Shown piece by piece: positions 50,999-64,000 of a stretch of 64,000 nt of DNA (positions are counted from its first letter, which is position 1; every line of letters starts with the position of its first letter). Source of the DNA: Blasia pusilla (Eukaryota; Marchantiophyta; Marchantiopsida; Blasiales); assembly GCA_050084515.1 (NCBI GenBank), contig CM114272.1:54808001-54872000 (forward strand), given 5' to 3'. The notes below the pieces were generated by a model that did not search any database, was not told the DNA's origin, and worked only from the letters and a program-made list of their open reading frames with translations. A program made the position numbers and the translations under genes.

Positions 50999-51029
50999 CT
51001 AGTAAGAACGCCCGTGCTACGCACGGGCG
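50999..51029 (-). mobile_element. Helitron 3' terminus
   Basis: On the minus strand a strong hairpin (cgcccgtgcgtagcacgggcg) is followed by TTCTTA and CTAG at 51002-50999, then host T. This is the 3' end of a plant Helitron extending to the right. Its 5' TC end was not found with confidence; a candidate of the same orientation was not seen within the next kilobase. Confidence 0.65.
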
Positions 51030-51180
51030 TTCTCTAATATTTTTGAGAAGGTCCATTTATTTTAATTCGTGTTACTATTATAGTGCCCTTATGGTTTGGG
51101 TTAGATTTGCATAAAACTTCATGAGTAAGTATTTTTTTTTCCATAAAATTCTATTTAGTTCATAGTTATGGACTACTAGT

Positions 51181-51268
51181 TCTAGGAATAGCTTTATCGT
51201 CTTAATAGTTCTAGGAATATCTTTATTGTCTTAATAGTTATAGGAATAGCTTTATTGTCTTAATAGTG
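51181..51268. repeat. Three 29 bp tandem repeats
   Basis: Units beginning 'tctaggaatagctttat' start at 51181, 51210 and 51239 and differ by one to three bases each. Confidence 0.85.
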
Positions 51269-51269
51269 T

Positions 51270-54200
51270 CTTATTGTGTATGTCCCTTTTCCTTATGCCT
51301 TACCACTTTTTTTTGGTTTTTTAGATATTGAGAGGCTCATAACAAGTAAGGTGGAACATTTCCTCTGTCCTTATCTCATATCCAATTCATATTGAAAAAT
51401 GTACTCCATAGCTCTCCTCCCCTTTGGTATTGAAATTTAATACTTGAAAAAAGATGCATGATTAGTAAATTATAAATCTTATGAATCACTCAAGTTTTCT
51501 ATTTTCCCTTCCTTATTGAAATTTAATGTTATCCCTCATTCATTCATATATGGTGGAATTATAAAAATTTAAGGAAATCTCTCCCTTTAAAATTTTTTTC
51601 TTCTTCTCTCCCCCTTCCCTATTGAAAATAAAACCCTTCACAATTATATCTTTTTTTGCAGCCCTCCCTTCTTCCCCTCGTTCAAGAAAAACATCAAATA
51701 CGTCTTGATGGATTATTTATGAATCCTTATAAACGGGGACTAAGCAAGAGAGATATCTTTGTTTTTATTAATGAAGGTAAAGGGGATGATTTTTTTTTTC
51801 TAAAATAGGGATGTGAGAGTGGGACATTTTCCAAATGAAAGAAGATAGGATGTGTAGACGAGGTGGGGAAAATTGGAGTTTGAATGAAAATGAGTGCACA
51901 AAGGGCGGGAAAGAGGATTGAGATATTTTTCAATGCTATATTAGTTTGTATTTATAGGAAAATACATATTATTATAAAAATAATAAACCTTCAAGATTTA
52001 TAATCATCTTACACCTTGATAGTTAAAAGAGATTAAGTGAAAAGGTGGGCATGAGAGGTCTTCTAAATGAAGAGATGGAAAGGGGATCTTAGAAAACAAG
52101 GCCCTTTAAAAAGGAAGTGTGTGAATTTGGCAAAGAAATAATTTTCAGATTTTATTTTTCAATCGTGCATCACATAGGCATGCTATCCAACTTGTATATC
52201 TAGTGGATACAAGATATGATCATGGACTTCTCAAATGATTAAATATTGCAAAAGTGCTTCTCAAATACAATAGTTTCAATTTCATAATTCAATATGCTAT
52301 ATTAAAAAACTAATTCATCAAGATAAAACTTCAGATTATTAAAAAAAGTGCACTTTCCAAATTTGGATTTTCATAATATTAGTATATGTGCATTTTTCCA
52401 ATGTACTATTGTGACATTGTATTTGGTAAAAACATTTAAAATGACCCTCATATATCCCAAAAACAAAAGACCATATAGGAATTTATTCAATTACGAGAGG
52501 TTTTGACCCAAGAGATATTTCCTATTACATACTGACTTGATTAATTTATTTTAATATTATAGCTCTTTCCTATCTCTTAAATAGTGTAAATGCTCTCATA
52601 TGAAGTTTGACTCTTTCAAAAACTTAGTGTATTCTATATTGAATTAAAATCTCTTATCATCATATTTAGAAAATGATATTTATCTTTATGATGTATAACT
52701 ACGTTGTAATTTTCATGGTGGAGATATCCTATAATGTTGCCACTTAATGCATTTACAAGGCCTGGAGGCCATGTGAAGTGAAGTCTTTATTCCATATATA
52801 AACTTACAATATCTATTTATGTTTTAAAAAGGATAAAATTTACATTTTGTTATGAAATCCATCATAAATTCTCAATTTCTTCTAGTTTTTTCCCTCTTAC
52901 TTTTAAAAATATTTAAAAATGTATGGGAAAAACAGTGAAGATTGGCAAGCCATACATGGGTACGAGTCAATGACTCATGAAAAAATTAGATACATGAGCA
53001 AGGAAATAGGTTTTTAGACCAAAAAAGATAAGTGAAAATTTTGCAACCCTACATTCCAACAAAACGGATTAGTTGGGCTACTCAAAATGTCATTGTAGGG
53101 CTTTGAAATAGTAATAAGAAGAAGAACTGGTTCTTCTTGCAATAAATCTCTTTAGTCGGGCTAGTACCCTTAAAGATGCCCCACTCACGAGATAAGAGAA
53201 AATCCATAATATATCCTACATAAATATATAATATAAAGAAAGGAAAACTCGTTGGTTTTTAAAAGCCTCATGAATTTACACATGACATTCGGACAACAAA
53301 GAAAATATTTTCACAGCTCATAGACAACAAGAAACTATTCTTTGAGGTGCTTGACCATTCAATAAATCTTCTTAAGGATAGTGCGCCTATATAATCCATC
53401 ATTCACTTTACGTATAACACAAACTTTATGTTGTTATAATAGATGTTGACTCTTATAATTCCTTGGAGAACTCCTCAAGTATACTAAGAGGGTAATATAG
53501 ACTAAGTATGTGTGGTATTAAATTTAAAAATGTCTTTAGAGAAGTTAGCATATTTATTTATTTATTTATTTATTATCACAACCATGGGATTTAAAGTGGA
53601 AAGTAATGCATGATTTTTCTAGATTTTCTTTCATATTTCTATCCTAACTATCCTCCATATTGTTTTTGTTATTGGCTCATTATCATCCATGCATGTGCGT
53701 ATTCAACTTTCCTCAATCCGTCCTACCATACGATCTCCAACACTGCCAATCTCTTGAATTTATTCATTTTATACACCTTAATTGGCGTATATCCATCACT
53801 TGTAAGTTTCAATTCTACCTTCTATCATTGATAATCCCATTTGTGTCTATATCATAGAATTTCATATATCTCCATCTCATAGCTTTCATCTCAAAATTCC
53901 TTCAACTATCCCAACATGTTTCAATATTTTTATCAATTGTGTATCACCTCATTGAGGTTAGTTATCATGATCATTCAATTTGTTTGGTTTCCCCAAATTT
54001 TCCTTATTCTATCTCAATCTATTGGTTTCTCCTTATTATTCATCATTTGTTGTTATCCAAGTTTATAAGTTATAACTATGTACAATTCTATAAATTATCA
54101 TTATCCCTATGCTTATATATATTTTTCAATTCTACCTTCAATGTTGATGTATCATTTCTCCCTTTTGGCATCTATCACATAGTTTTATTTTCCATATATT

Positions 54201-57200
54201 GTCTTTCAATTCAATTTCATTCGTTTCTCCAATAACAACCAATCTTTGTGTCTCCAATAAAAATACCATTTTTGTTATAATGGGGATAATGGGAACAATT
54301 AATTTACTTAGGTTTATACCGTGATCTTGTATATTCTATTTTGTATGTCCGTCCAACCTTCCATCCACGTTTTAGTCTCAACCTAACTACATCTCAAATA
54401 TCAACGTGCATCTAAAAAATAAAGACTCTGCTAGAATTATGCATGTATTATGCACTATTAATTGGATTCTCTATGGGAAAGATACATCTGATTTGTTTAT
54501 CATCTGTTTATTTTTTCAGCTTGGGCAACGCATTTCATGCTACAAAGACATTAAAAATAATTTATTTATTAAAGATAATCATAAATATTTCTTCAATCTT
54601 AAATTAATGAGTAAAATTTGAATGGAAATTCAGATAAATACAAAAATTCTATCAATATCAATAAAATGTAAGTTGGAAAATAAGATTTCTGCATGGACAC
54701 CAAAACATATCTCTAAAAAAAGTTACATTGGTGAAGAAACCATATGTTTTCCCAATGTAATTAAGAGTCATGTCTATAGACCTATTCCTTATGCATCAAG
54801 CGGACCTGAATTTGATTTAAGATTGAAGATCCTGGTCAAAGAAAATCTTGATATAACTCCACATTAGAAATTTATTGGAAGCGTCGTATATGAGCATTGG
54901 TATGCCCAATCATATAGATTATACTAACAAGTTCCATATCAAGTTTGTATCACATAACTAAAATTCATAGTCTATGCATAAGTACAAGGATAGAATTGGA
55001 ATATACATTTTGGATATTTATTCTATTTCTATATAAAATTAATAATTTAAAAAAATTATCATGTTATTAACAACTTGTCACTTTTTACTTAAGCCAACAG
55101 AATATCAACCCAAGCAAGATCAGTCCCTCGAATCATCCATATGCATCACGATGATATATTGTATCCAAAGAATAGGAATGTCAAGAATAGAAGAGAAGTT
55201 ATTTTTATCAATGGAACAGTACATGATTGAGTGATCTTAACCTAATTATATCTATAATCTTACCTATGTACAACCACGACTATGCAATATAATGGATATA
55301 GATATAATTTCTTCAACTCTAACTTACTGTGAAGGATCAATGGCCAAAATTTCCAAGCTCAGTTCAAATGTTAAATTTTCATATTATTTAATCTCCAAAA
55401 GAGCACGAGTAAACCAATAAACGCATAAATGGTTGTTTTTCCAAGAGTAAGAGATGTCGGAGCCATGATATTTTCCACCTCCAATATGCCTACATGCTCT
55501 CACTTTCACTATAAATGATGTGGCATATTATATATCTATTGTGATGTTGTGAAATTATTTAAAACAAGAATAACTTCAAAGCTGATACTAAAGAGGAATA
55601 TAATTATTGGAATAATATTCCAAGATCCTCATAGAAGATTAGATTTTGAAAGAGAACATAATAATGTATTGATGTAGATTTAAGCCACTCTTGTTGTGAT
55701 TTTCAAAAAAGAAAAAGGAACCTAGTATTGGAAAAAAGATTCCAAGGTAGAATAAGTATAAATATTGTATTTTATTTTGATATCTGAGAGGAACATAATT
55801 CTTGAAATAGCCTTGAAAGATCCTTACATAGGATTGGATTTTGACTTAAAGGAAATAAGATTACATATATATGACATAAATAGAAAAACATGTAATTTAA
55901 ACTAGTTTTGTAGCAATAGTGGAAGAGACATGCTTTTTAAAGATCTTCCTTATTGGGCTTGAATCACTTAGTTCATCCAAAAGTTGACTACACACATCAT
56001 CCTCATAATGACTTTACATTGGTGAGTTCTAGAAATTTGGAATTCTTAAGACAATGAATATGATGACATCATTCAAAGGATCTTACCCAAAAATGAGTTG
56101 GAGAATAGAAGATAGACTCCAATTCGTGCACCTAAATATATTATGTGAGTTGTGTCTTCCCTTGGAAAATTTTGTTGTATCTCACTATTAACATCATGTT
56201 TTTTCAATCCTCAATATTTTTTTTTCAAAATTTTATCCAAGTTCTTCTTTATGTTCTTGCACAATAAGCATAAGGGACGGATGTCATGTATATAGGTGAT
56301 CTGTATAATGCTCATCTTCCTTATCCTCTTTCCTTCTAATATATCATTATCGTATTCCTTAACTTCTTTGCACTCATTCCCACAAATTGGAGCTTCATAA
56401 TATCTTGTGTTTCCTTTACAGTTTTCTCCTCAATAAATATAGTAGGTTGACTTTTAAGTGATGATATTATTGATGCTTTCATAGTCATCCTTACTTTTTT
56501 ATATCACCCAATAATATTGAAATGTAACATTTCATAAATGGTGTTTCTTTATAGTTTTACAATGCTTATTGGATGGGCATTTTTTAAGGATGATTTATAT
56601 TATTTTTCATGAGTGCAATCTCAACTTCTATGACATGTGTTCTAACTTAAAATTCCATACATAATTCACAAGACAAAAATATGTGTAATGCACTTTCACA
56701 AAAAAATGATACTTAGGATATCCCTTAATTATAATTACCTTGTGGCTATGATATGCAATTTTAATATTTATTTCCATATCCCTATTTTTTATTTTTTATT
56801 TTTACTTTTTGAAGACTTGTCATGCAAACCTCTTTGCAAAATCATTTGGTCTTTATCATTACGATAGACAATAATATTTGATATGATGTGCTTGCAACAT
56901 CAATGTGATATTATCATCTATTTAAGCAAATCTTCTTAATTGTGTTTACTATTCTCAACCTTATCTTTATCTAAGCTTTTATATTTAGAACTACTGCTAG
57001 CACTTTTGTTGAATTCTTTCTTCCTAACTTAGGATTTATTATTAAAAAAAAGATGGGAAAATCCCCACAATGGAATATAACAAAGAGGGAATATAAGAAA
57101 CAAATTAATTTTTATTATATATTGAGCATATACTCTCTATACATGTGGAAACCTTGAATCAAAGGTATGTAACCCGTAATAAGCATGTGAGCTCTTGCAT

Positions 57201-58583
57201 CGAGGTACACAACCCCTATCGATACATGAACATATGGCTCACTACTTTCTTCCCAAGTTCAATTGCAAGATGATGTGCACCTTCAACGTGGGCACAAATT
57301 AAGGAGGATACACCTATTCATTCATACTCAAAGAGTTTCCACCCTTGTTAGAAAAAGTTTTGACCTCTCGTCGTGTGTCACACCAATACGTAGGTATATT
57401 ATTAAAGTAGCATGAATTTTCATAAGAAATTTATATCCAATTTATTATTATTATTATATTAAAAAAACTCATAAAATATCTTACCCTTAAAAAGCAAGGC
57501 ATCTATTGGCTCCTAAGTTAAAACCTTATAAATTCTAATGGAATTCCCCCAAATAAAGAAATTTTTAAAATTAAAGGAAGAAATTTTTAGGGATATATCG
57601 CTTGTATGTACATATGCAAGTGCACCATAAACGCAAGTATTGCTAAGAAAACACGGAGCCACTTTGGTGGTGCACAAGATCATCGACATAAACTTTAGAA
57701 AGTCGTCTCAAACACAAAAAACCCCTCATGACTTTGAGCATATCACGTGGAATTGAATCACCGATCCACATGCAAGTACAAGATTACCCCAAAGGCAGCG
57801 CATGAGGAGGAGGACAATTCCCTTGTATTGAAAGTTTGGCAACCCAATACATACATACATCAACCAACCATTTTACTAATAATCAAGAATAAAATTAGGA
57901 GGGTTGCCTTTCTTCCTTTGGAGGTTGCAATTTTGTGAAAGAAACTCCAAACCCAGTCGTGTGTAAAGAAAGTTGAGCTACGGGGTTCTCATTCGCTCAA
58001 TTGGCATGGAATGTGTTTGGATCTTCTCCTTATAGAGGCTATCGAGAAGAGCTCCTCTTGCTTACTTCCTAAACTTTAATCATTTCCCATTATGATGGTT
58101 GTAGGAAGGTATCTAAGATATGAGTTTGTGAAGTTAGACATTTCAATATGGTTCTTTTCTACTTCTCACGGGGTGTCCCATTAGGTAGATGCAAGGGGCC
58201 ATTAGTGCTAGCCTCATGCAAAAGTCCACTACGGGCACAAAGACTATATGATATCAAGACAAAACTTAATTCCAACATACAACCAAAGGAAACATTATGA
58301 TAATTGATGTCCTTTTAGGCCCAAGGAAAATTGGGCCCAGAATATTCAATGAGCCTTAGGGCTGTTGCAAGTTAAGACCTATGGGCCTAATACCCAATCC
58401 CATGAATGGATGTCTCTTAGATGCACCTGAAAGTTTGCACTATGGCCTTTCTTTTGGACCCTTAGATTCCTTTGTATAAAGGCTTTCCACAGATACAAGT
58501 ATGGTGCAACCTATGAACGGGGACGAGGACGTAATTGAATGCGTATGATGATCATGGTGTCAACAAACATACATCATCTTATA
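51270..58583. other. Long AT-rich intergenic stretch
   Basis: Over 7 kb without a supported gene. Pyrimidine-rich open frames at 53600-54240 and purine/pyrimidine tracts elsewhere look like decayed repeats. An (ATTT)n run is near 53548-53571. I could not identify LTRs, transposase or RNA genes. Confidence 0.45.
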
Positions 58584-58680
58584 TCATTTATACTAATAAG
58601 AGAAGATAGATTTAGAAAATCCCTCCTCCCGCTATTGATATTTGTCTTTTGAGGATTTCTTTGCCGTTGACGCATGCCAC
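58584..58680 (+). mobile_element. Candidate Helitron 5' end
   Basis: TCATTTATACTAATAAGAGAAGAT at 58584, preceded by A, resembles the 5' end of the mini-Helitron at 43858 (TCTATATTATTAAGAGAAGAT). A 'gttgacgcatgcc' word downstream also resembles that element's interior. No 3' hairpin plus CTAG was found downstream, so only a 5' fragment is supported. Confidence 0.4.
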
Positions 58681-59004
58681 TTTAAAGGAGAGAGTTAGAT
58701 TAAAGATAAAGAGGATAAAATTAAATGAAATGAGGAGAAAATAAAACAGGAAATACGAAACTAGAGCTTTAAAAAATAATTTCTAAATTTTTTCCTACAC
58801 TTTAATTTCATATATATATACATACATGTGGAATATGTGAGACATATCCATGGATGGAATGATTATTATGGCATGAGGTTTATGGCCATCCGACCACCGG
58901 CTACTCTGGAACGGGTCCCGTGCAGCCGAGGTAGAAGGACCCGGCCCCATAACGTTTGGGTGAACGGAAGTGTGTGTGTATCTCTAGAGTTGGCAGTGGG
59001 AGCG

Positions 59005-59235
59005 GATGTATATGTATATATATATATGGTTTTGATGAAGACGGACGGATGGATATATATATATATATATATATGGTTTTGATGAAGACGGACGGATGGT
59101 GGATGTATAGATAGGGTTTGGGTGAAGACGGACGGGTCGACAGTCAGTTGGGGTCGAACTTGGATGGATGGAGGGTGGATGTGTAGGGTTCGGGTGAAGA
59201 CGGTGGCGATGAACGTGGATGGACGGGACGCTGAT
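59005..59235. repeat. Diverged minisatellite with TA microsatellites
   Basis: Units combining a TA run, 'ggttttgatgaagacggacggatgg' type sequence (split here as ggttttgatgaag and acggacggatgg) and 'gtggatgta' occur at about 59010 and 59056. Looser copies with 'gggtttgggtgaagacgg' follow at about 59115 and 59187. The unit is about 45 bp in the first two copies. Confidence 0.75.
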
Positions 59236-60420
59236 TTCGCGTTTGGGGTGAGTGAACACGGAGCAGTGGACGTCTAGGGCTCGGGACGGCGGAAAACAGG
59301 AGATAGAGATCATGCGGAGGTTTTGGGTGAACATGGATATGGCTTGGTGGTGTGGAGGTTCGAAGGAGGAGTGCAGTTTAGGGTTTGGGGATCGATCGAT
59401 GCAGGATTTTGGGGCGAAGTGAAGGTTCTGCGGGGATTTGGGTCGGGAAGAGAGGAGAGGAGAGGAGGGTGGGTGGGTGCAGTTGACTTCGGCTCTAGCG
59501 GTGAAGAATGTTTCTTTTCTCCTTTCTCGCGAATTGTTCCAGAGTCTAGTGCGCAGTTAATGAACGTTTGGGGTCGGAAAGAATTTGATGGGATTGGAGC
59601 GAGCGCAAGATTATTCTCGTGGCTGCCGGCTGTTTTCCAGGGGTGAGGAGTGAAACCAACTTCGCCGAATTTCGGAGTTTGTTCTTCCGGCCGCTGGTCA
59701 AATTTGGAATTTCAATGAGCTTCGTCCCGCGCCTTGCTCCCGCGTACACTCCGCCCTCTGGCTGGATCCCGGCAATAGTCGGAGCTGCATTTGGAGCTTG
59801 GAATGTGCGCGTGTGCGAAGTATCTCGAGTACGGATAAGGTCCGGTGAACGACCAGGGCTTGCAAAGCTGTGGCTCTTCCTCCACCCATGGGGCGCAATT
59901 ACCGACTTATGTCCGATTTTGTACGCTGCATAGAGAAGCAGACTGATTTCGCAAGCCCGTGACAATCTCCTCTGACTTTTCGTGGTTAATGATCTAGAGA
60001 GTCGGGCTGGCCGCATAAGAAATTGCGCAGGTCATTCCCGCTGACCCTCCATTCAGGGTCTCGGGCACCAAAGCGCTGCGGAGTCTTCGGCCCATTCACG
60101 AGCCGGTGGAATCCGGAGCTTACAAACGCTTCCCTCGGCACCGATTTCATGGCCGATTCGTTTGGGCGGGTCATTCCATATCCGCACAGTAGGCACGACC
60201 TCGCTCCAAAGCGAAAAGACGGGGGACCCAAAGGCAATCGCTGGCCCGCCCCATGGGTGGGTATCATAGGGTGACGCTGGGACACCAATGAGCAGCTGAT
60301 GATCATGTGCTCACCACAAAGGACAGCATCGCAGGTATTCCCAAAATCTACACCCCCCAAATTTTGGACTCGAAAAACACGATCCCTGTCAGATCTGTCA
60401 AGGAATTTGGGAATCTGTTA
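59236..60420. other. GC-richer DNA downstream of the tail-anchored protein gene
   Basis: Open frames of 80-156 codons on both strands (for example 59619-59933 plus, 60016-59546 minus, 60360-59986 minus) have no motif I recognise and overlap each other, as expected for GC-rich non-coding DNA. A gene start on the plus strand here cannot be excluded. Confidence 0.35.
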
Positions 60421-60666
60421 ATAATCGGTTTATTTAACACATCGCTTTCCATGAATCAGCAAGAATCCCATACATGATATTTAGTGTATCAATCCTCCAG
60501 ACTCTGAGCCCCGACACTGAATCATGTCAGCCTAGTTCTAGACGGTCCATCTATTTACACTCATAAATAAATGCCCAGGGTCGGGAAACCCAGATGATAA
60601 TATTCTGCAACGATATTCGTGCTGCTACAAGTATGCAAAACTGGCTGAATCCCCATCCATCTGCTC

Positions 60667-61462
60667 CTACGTACTACTCCCTCTTTTGACCTTCAAGTAC
60701 AAATGGCTTGCTCCGAGCAGAAAACCTGTTGCAACACCCATGCCAACGAGTCCCCAAACAAGACTCTGGGGCACGAACACCCCTCTCTGTAATTGTTGCT
60801 GAACCATCCCGATATCCTGCTCCATCTTTTGTAACTTCTTATTCAGCTGTTCCAAATGGGTCTTAGAGGCATCACATGTTACATGAAGGCCGTTCAACTG
60901 ACCCGAAACTTGTTGCATAATCCAGTTTTGAAGACCGGCCTCGCCTTCCCTGCTGTATATTACCCCTAGAGTGCGACTTTCACCACTGAGTACCAATGCC
61001 TTCTCATCCTCCTCACTGAAATCAAAGAATTCATCATCTGAAGAATCTGCTCCAGGCACCTCGTCTTCTTCGATTGTTCTAGTGTAGGGAAGCCCTGTAG
61101 CCAAAGCCAGTTGTTCATTGCAATAAAGGCGAGCCAATTTCAACCAGCCTGAAAACGACTTTTTGGCTTTAGTTTCCATGAAGCTTTCGATTGTTCCTGA
61201 ATGCAGCTCACAAAACAGGAGGACACTGGTCAGTTACAGCCGAGAGGAGACCTCACCTTCACATCTCTAATTCATCCATCCAGTCATGGGTTGAATCTCC
61301 CAACCACCCTGCGTAGATGATCACAAGGGTGTGGAGCTACGGAAATAATTGAAGGTCTACTTGCCTTTTTTTTCGGTCCCAGTGTTTAGCTAAGGTTGTT
61401 GGGTCAGGAGAATACACAAGTCGATGGAAATCATCGTCAGCAAGCAGAAAGTTTGCTACAGA
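60667..61462 (-). CDS. 3' exons of a gene for an acidic, coiled-coil, tail-anchored protein
   Basis: The last exon is open from the window's minus strand at about 61206 to the stop at 60667. An upstream exon at 61462-61361 (34 codons, ..ANFLLADDDFHRLVYSPD..AKHWDRKK..) joins it in phase 0 via a GTAGAC donor and a TTTGTGAG acceptor. From the ATG at 61179 the last exon gives 170 residues: a WLKLARLYCNEQLAL start, an acidic SSDDEFFDFSEEDE block, a predicted coiled coil (QLNKKLQKMEQDIGMVQQQL), then one hydrophobic segment (LVWGLVGMGVATGFLLGASH) and a short basic tail. That is the layout of a tail-anchored membrane protein. I do not recognise the family. Further 5' exons probably lie beyond 61462 or outside the window, so 61179 may not be the true start. 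Confidence 0.65.
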
Positions 61463-64000
61463 CTGCTTTGCTTGGCCGTTGAGATTTGAAGAGAAGTTGT
61501 ATTTGCTTTGTCATGGAGATAGTCAAGTGAAGGTGCTTCGCATTTATTCCTCACATGAAAATGATTTATTCTAGGAATGGTGAACAATGTGCAGCTTATC
61601 TTGTGATAAGCAATTGCACAAAACATACGGTTTTTCCCAGTGGTTCTAAATACACAAGACAGCTGAGAGCAGTCAAGTACTTTGAACTCACTCTTTTCCC
61701 CTACCCCTCTGCATCCAACCCGAGACTGAAACTCTGTGCCTAAAACAATATGAGCCCCCAAAAGTATTACAATGCATTGCAGAACACCATGGAAGATGGC
61801 AGTCTGGTGAAAGTCATGATCTTGGCAAACTTCCCCAATAAGGAGTAAATACCCCAACAACTATCAAGGGTAGAAAACAATCCTAATAAAAAATGGACGT
61901 TCTAAAGAGTCATGGTTCTTTGTTCGGCCTAGCTGTAAAGGGGAGGATTTTGAGGCTACTAATACAACTCATGAAGTAAAACTATAAAACTAAAACGAAA
62001 TGACTGCACGATTCTCCTAAAACTACCTTCTCCTTTCACCAAATCGTCAATGAGGTAGAAATCCATTCATGACAGGAGCCTAGAGTTGGATGATGACCCA
62101 ACAACCTCACTGCATTCTCCATCTAGCAACACCAATTCTATGAGTAGGTTCTATAAATGGGATGCTACAACTGGTATTGTCTTCTAGCCCTGCTGATGCT
62201 CCCACAAACTCAATCTGACTTGGAGCAAACAGTTTTGATGAAGACTCGACAAAGGTATGCACAAGAATTCTATCAAAGAATGACACTGAAAACACGTCCA
62301 CATGTCATTAGGGCCTACCTGAAAATCACGTCCTCAAATGGCATATTTTGGCCAATACAAAACTGCAGATTTGTGCATTCGAATAGCAACAGTGCTCTCT
62401 TTTATCTTCAGTCTTTTAGACATTCTAGAAAGATGGGACCAAACTTATATCCTCAATCCTTTCACCTTTCTGCTAGCCTCAACAGTTTGGAATGCCTTTA
62501 CAAGGCTAGAACCTAGTTCAGTCTACCTAATGTAATTCACTAGACTGGTCACATCCTTTTCTCTGCTAAACTGTGTCCCACATGTCTACCATATTTGGGG
62601 AGGCTGTTTCCAAGCTTTGATCCCATACCACTCAACGACCCATGTTGAAGGAAGACTATTTCAACTGCTATATCTTTTGACAAAATCCTTCATAGAGAGA
62701 GCTTCAAAGATTATTTTCAAATCTTCTCCAACTCCAGAGGAAATGATTGAATCATGGAGTAATCACACAGCCTTTTCATCATCCTCAGACATAACAAACC
62801 CATAAGAAGGAATTCATACTCAAACAACCCACCTGGGCTACACCTCCTAGGAACTCCATCATAGATCTCTATCAGAATGTTCTGATTTCCCATCAAACCA
62901 AAGCAGGACGTCTCTGAACGCATCAGATTTAGAATTTTGAAACTGGTGTCTGTCAACCCGCTTGGTCATCCATACATAATACTTGCATACAGGAGAAAAA
63001 ATTCTTGTCTTCAAATATCATTTGAGGACAATACAATCTCCCACCAGGAAACTTTTTGCTAACGTTCCATGCAAGCAAGCTATGAAGAAAGGCAAACCCC
63101 AGACGTCTTGGGCTTATGGACCTTCCCTGGTTACTCTTCTTGCTGGGCTTGATAAGAAGGGAAGTTAAACCTTGCAAATAGAAGGTGAGTTGAAATCCCG
63201 TAGTCAGATCCAATCAAAGAGACATTGACTCTAATCCAGGTCTAGAACCAAAGACCTGCACATACTTCATGCCGTCTTGGGCTTATAGACCTTCTCCGGT
63301 CACCCTTCTTGCTAGGGTTGAAAAGAGGTTAAGTTAGACCTTGCAAATAGAGGGTGAAATAGCAGTTTATCAAATCCATGAGACAGCGACTCTAATCCAG
63401 GTCTATAACTAAAGACCTGCACATCCTTTATGCCGTTGGATGTATCAATTATTCACTTGATCAGAAACTGCTCATTCTGCAGAAGACCTGAGATCCCACT
63501 ACTACAGGGAACAAAACCGATTTAAACCAGTTTCTACAGTCTTTTGATTAGTACTTTTTTCATCCTCTCATGGTTTATCAAGGCCAAGAGATTATGTTAT
63601 ACAACCTATGTAAACCATGAATCTCACCCCAACAAACCAGATTGATTGCAGTTCACTTAATAAAAACCTGTACTGCTGAGCAAGCTGTGTGTATGGCTGT
63701 CTTCCTATTGGAATCCACTGCCACAACACCTTTCCCTTTTCATCCCGACTTTCTCTGGCATATTGCAGGCTCGGAATATTCTGAGCCTACAATCGGATCA
63801 AGATTATATGCTTTGCCTTTTGACAGCATCTCCGAGTCCCCTCTTACTAGATCCCTCTTTGTAAGATCTGTCCTTGGCTTCAGGAATAGAAGTCTATATC
63901 TCAAGTAAAGTTGACTGGCCAGTCAGAGGAGACGATTGTATGCATGTTAAGGATGATGACAACAACGAGAATCTTTCCTCTATATAAAATCAAGTGGAAT
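61463..64000. other. Intron or upstream DNA of the tail-anchored protein gene
   Basis: No exon could be supported by splice sites and motifs. It includes a 170 bp tandem duplication at 63104-63435. A plus-strand frame at 63660-63908 (FHPDFLWHIAGSEYSE.., RSVLGFRNRSLYLK) reads like protein but has no partner exon or family I know. If the minus-strand gene is long, this is intronic. Confidence 0.35.
63104..63435. repeat. 170 bp tandem duplication, diverged
   Basis: The unit from 63104 ('gtcttgggcttatgg..ccttgcaaatag..aaagacctgcacat') recurs from 63274, with roughly 15 percent differences including indels. Both units end near 'atgccgt'. Confidence 0.85.

Noticed and set aside
59546-60016. 156-codon minus-strand frame in GC-rich DNA
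   Set aside because: Overlaps frames on the other strand, has no motif or splice context, and GC-rich DNA yields such frames by chance.

Overview
This window is nuclear DNA of a land plant with a repeat-rich genome. The evidence is nested Ty1/copia and Ty3/gypsy LTR retrotransposons, a Helitron with textbook ends, long AT-rich intergenic DNA and only two convincing spliced genes in 64 kb. One gene resembles the plant-specific COR27/COR28 clock and cold regulators. I cannot place the species. Gene density fits a large genome (gymnosperm, fern, lycophyte or a large bryophyte genome).

Layout. 1-1.5 kb: two dispersed repeats (R1, R2). 1.5-19.4 kb: an old Ty1/copia element (gag, protease, integrase, reverse transcriptase, RNase H, 3' LTR), split by a 9.3 kb Ty3/gypsy element at 5122-14432 with a CCTT target duplication. 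A third, diverged gypsy relative ends at 18992 inside the copia 3' LTR. 19.4-26 kb: repeats and AT-rich DNA with a perfect 201 bp TC microsatellite. 26-33 kb: a GC-richer, low-copy-looking island holding the four-exon COR27/28-like gene on the minus strand. 34.8-39.8 kb: a second, minus-strand copy of the gypsy element, with a large internal deletion and no 5' end. 39.8-49.5 kb: repeat relics, a 199 bp mini-Helitron and a second copia relic. 49.5-50.6 kb: a GC-rich island with paired G-boxes. 50.6-58.6 kb: AT-rich DNA with Helitron ends. 58.6-64 kb: minisatellite, GC-rich DNA and the 3' end of a minus-strand gene for a tail-anchored coiled-coil protein.

The notable system is the gypsy family. 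Between aspartic protease and reverse transcriptase its pol frame carries a full-length C5-cytosine DNA methyltransferase domain (motifs I, IV, VI, VIII and X in normal order), and after the integrase a PHD-type zinc finger. Intended order: gag (zinc knuckles) - protease - methyltransferase - RT - RNase H - integrase - PHD. The element thus carried a potential writer of DNA methylation and a potential reader of chromatin marks. Both large copies are now broken by stops, many of them C-to-T or G-to-A transitions. Copy 2 lost RT, RNase H, integrase and PHD but kept gag, protease and nearly all of the methyltransferase. Methyltransferase capture by retrotransposons has, to my knowledge, been reported in charophyte algae and dinoflagellates. 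I cannot tell without a search whether this land-plant version with a PHD finger is described.
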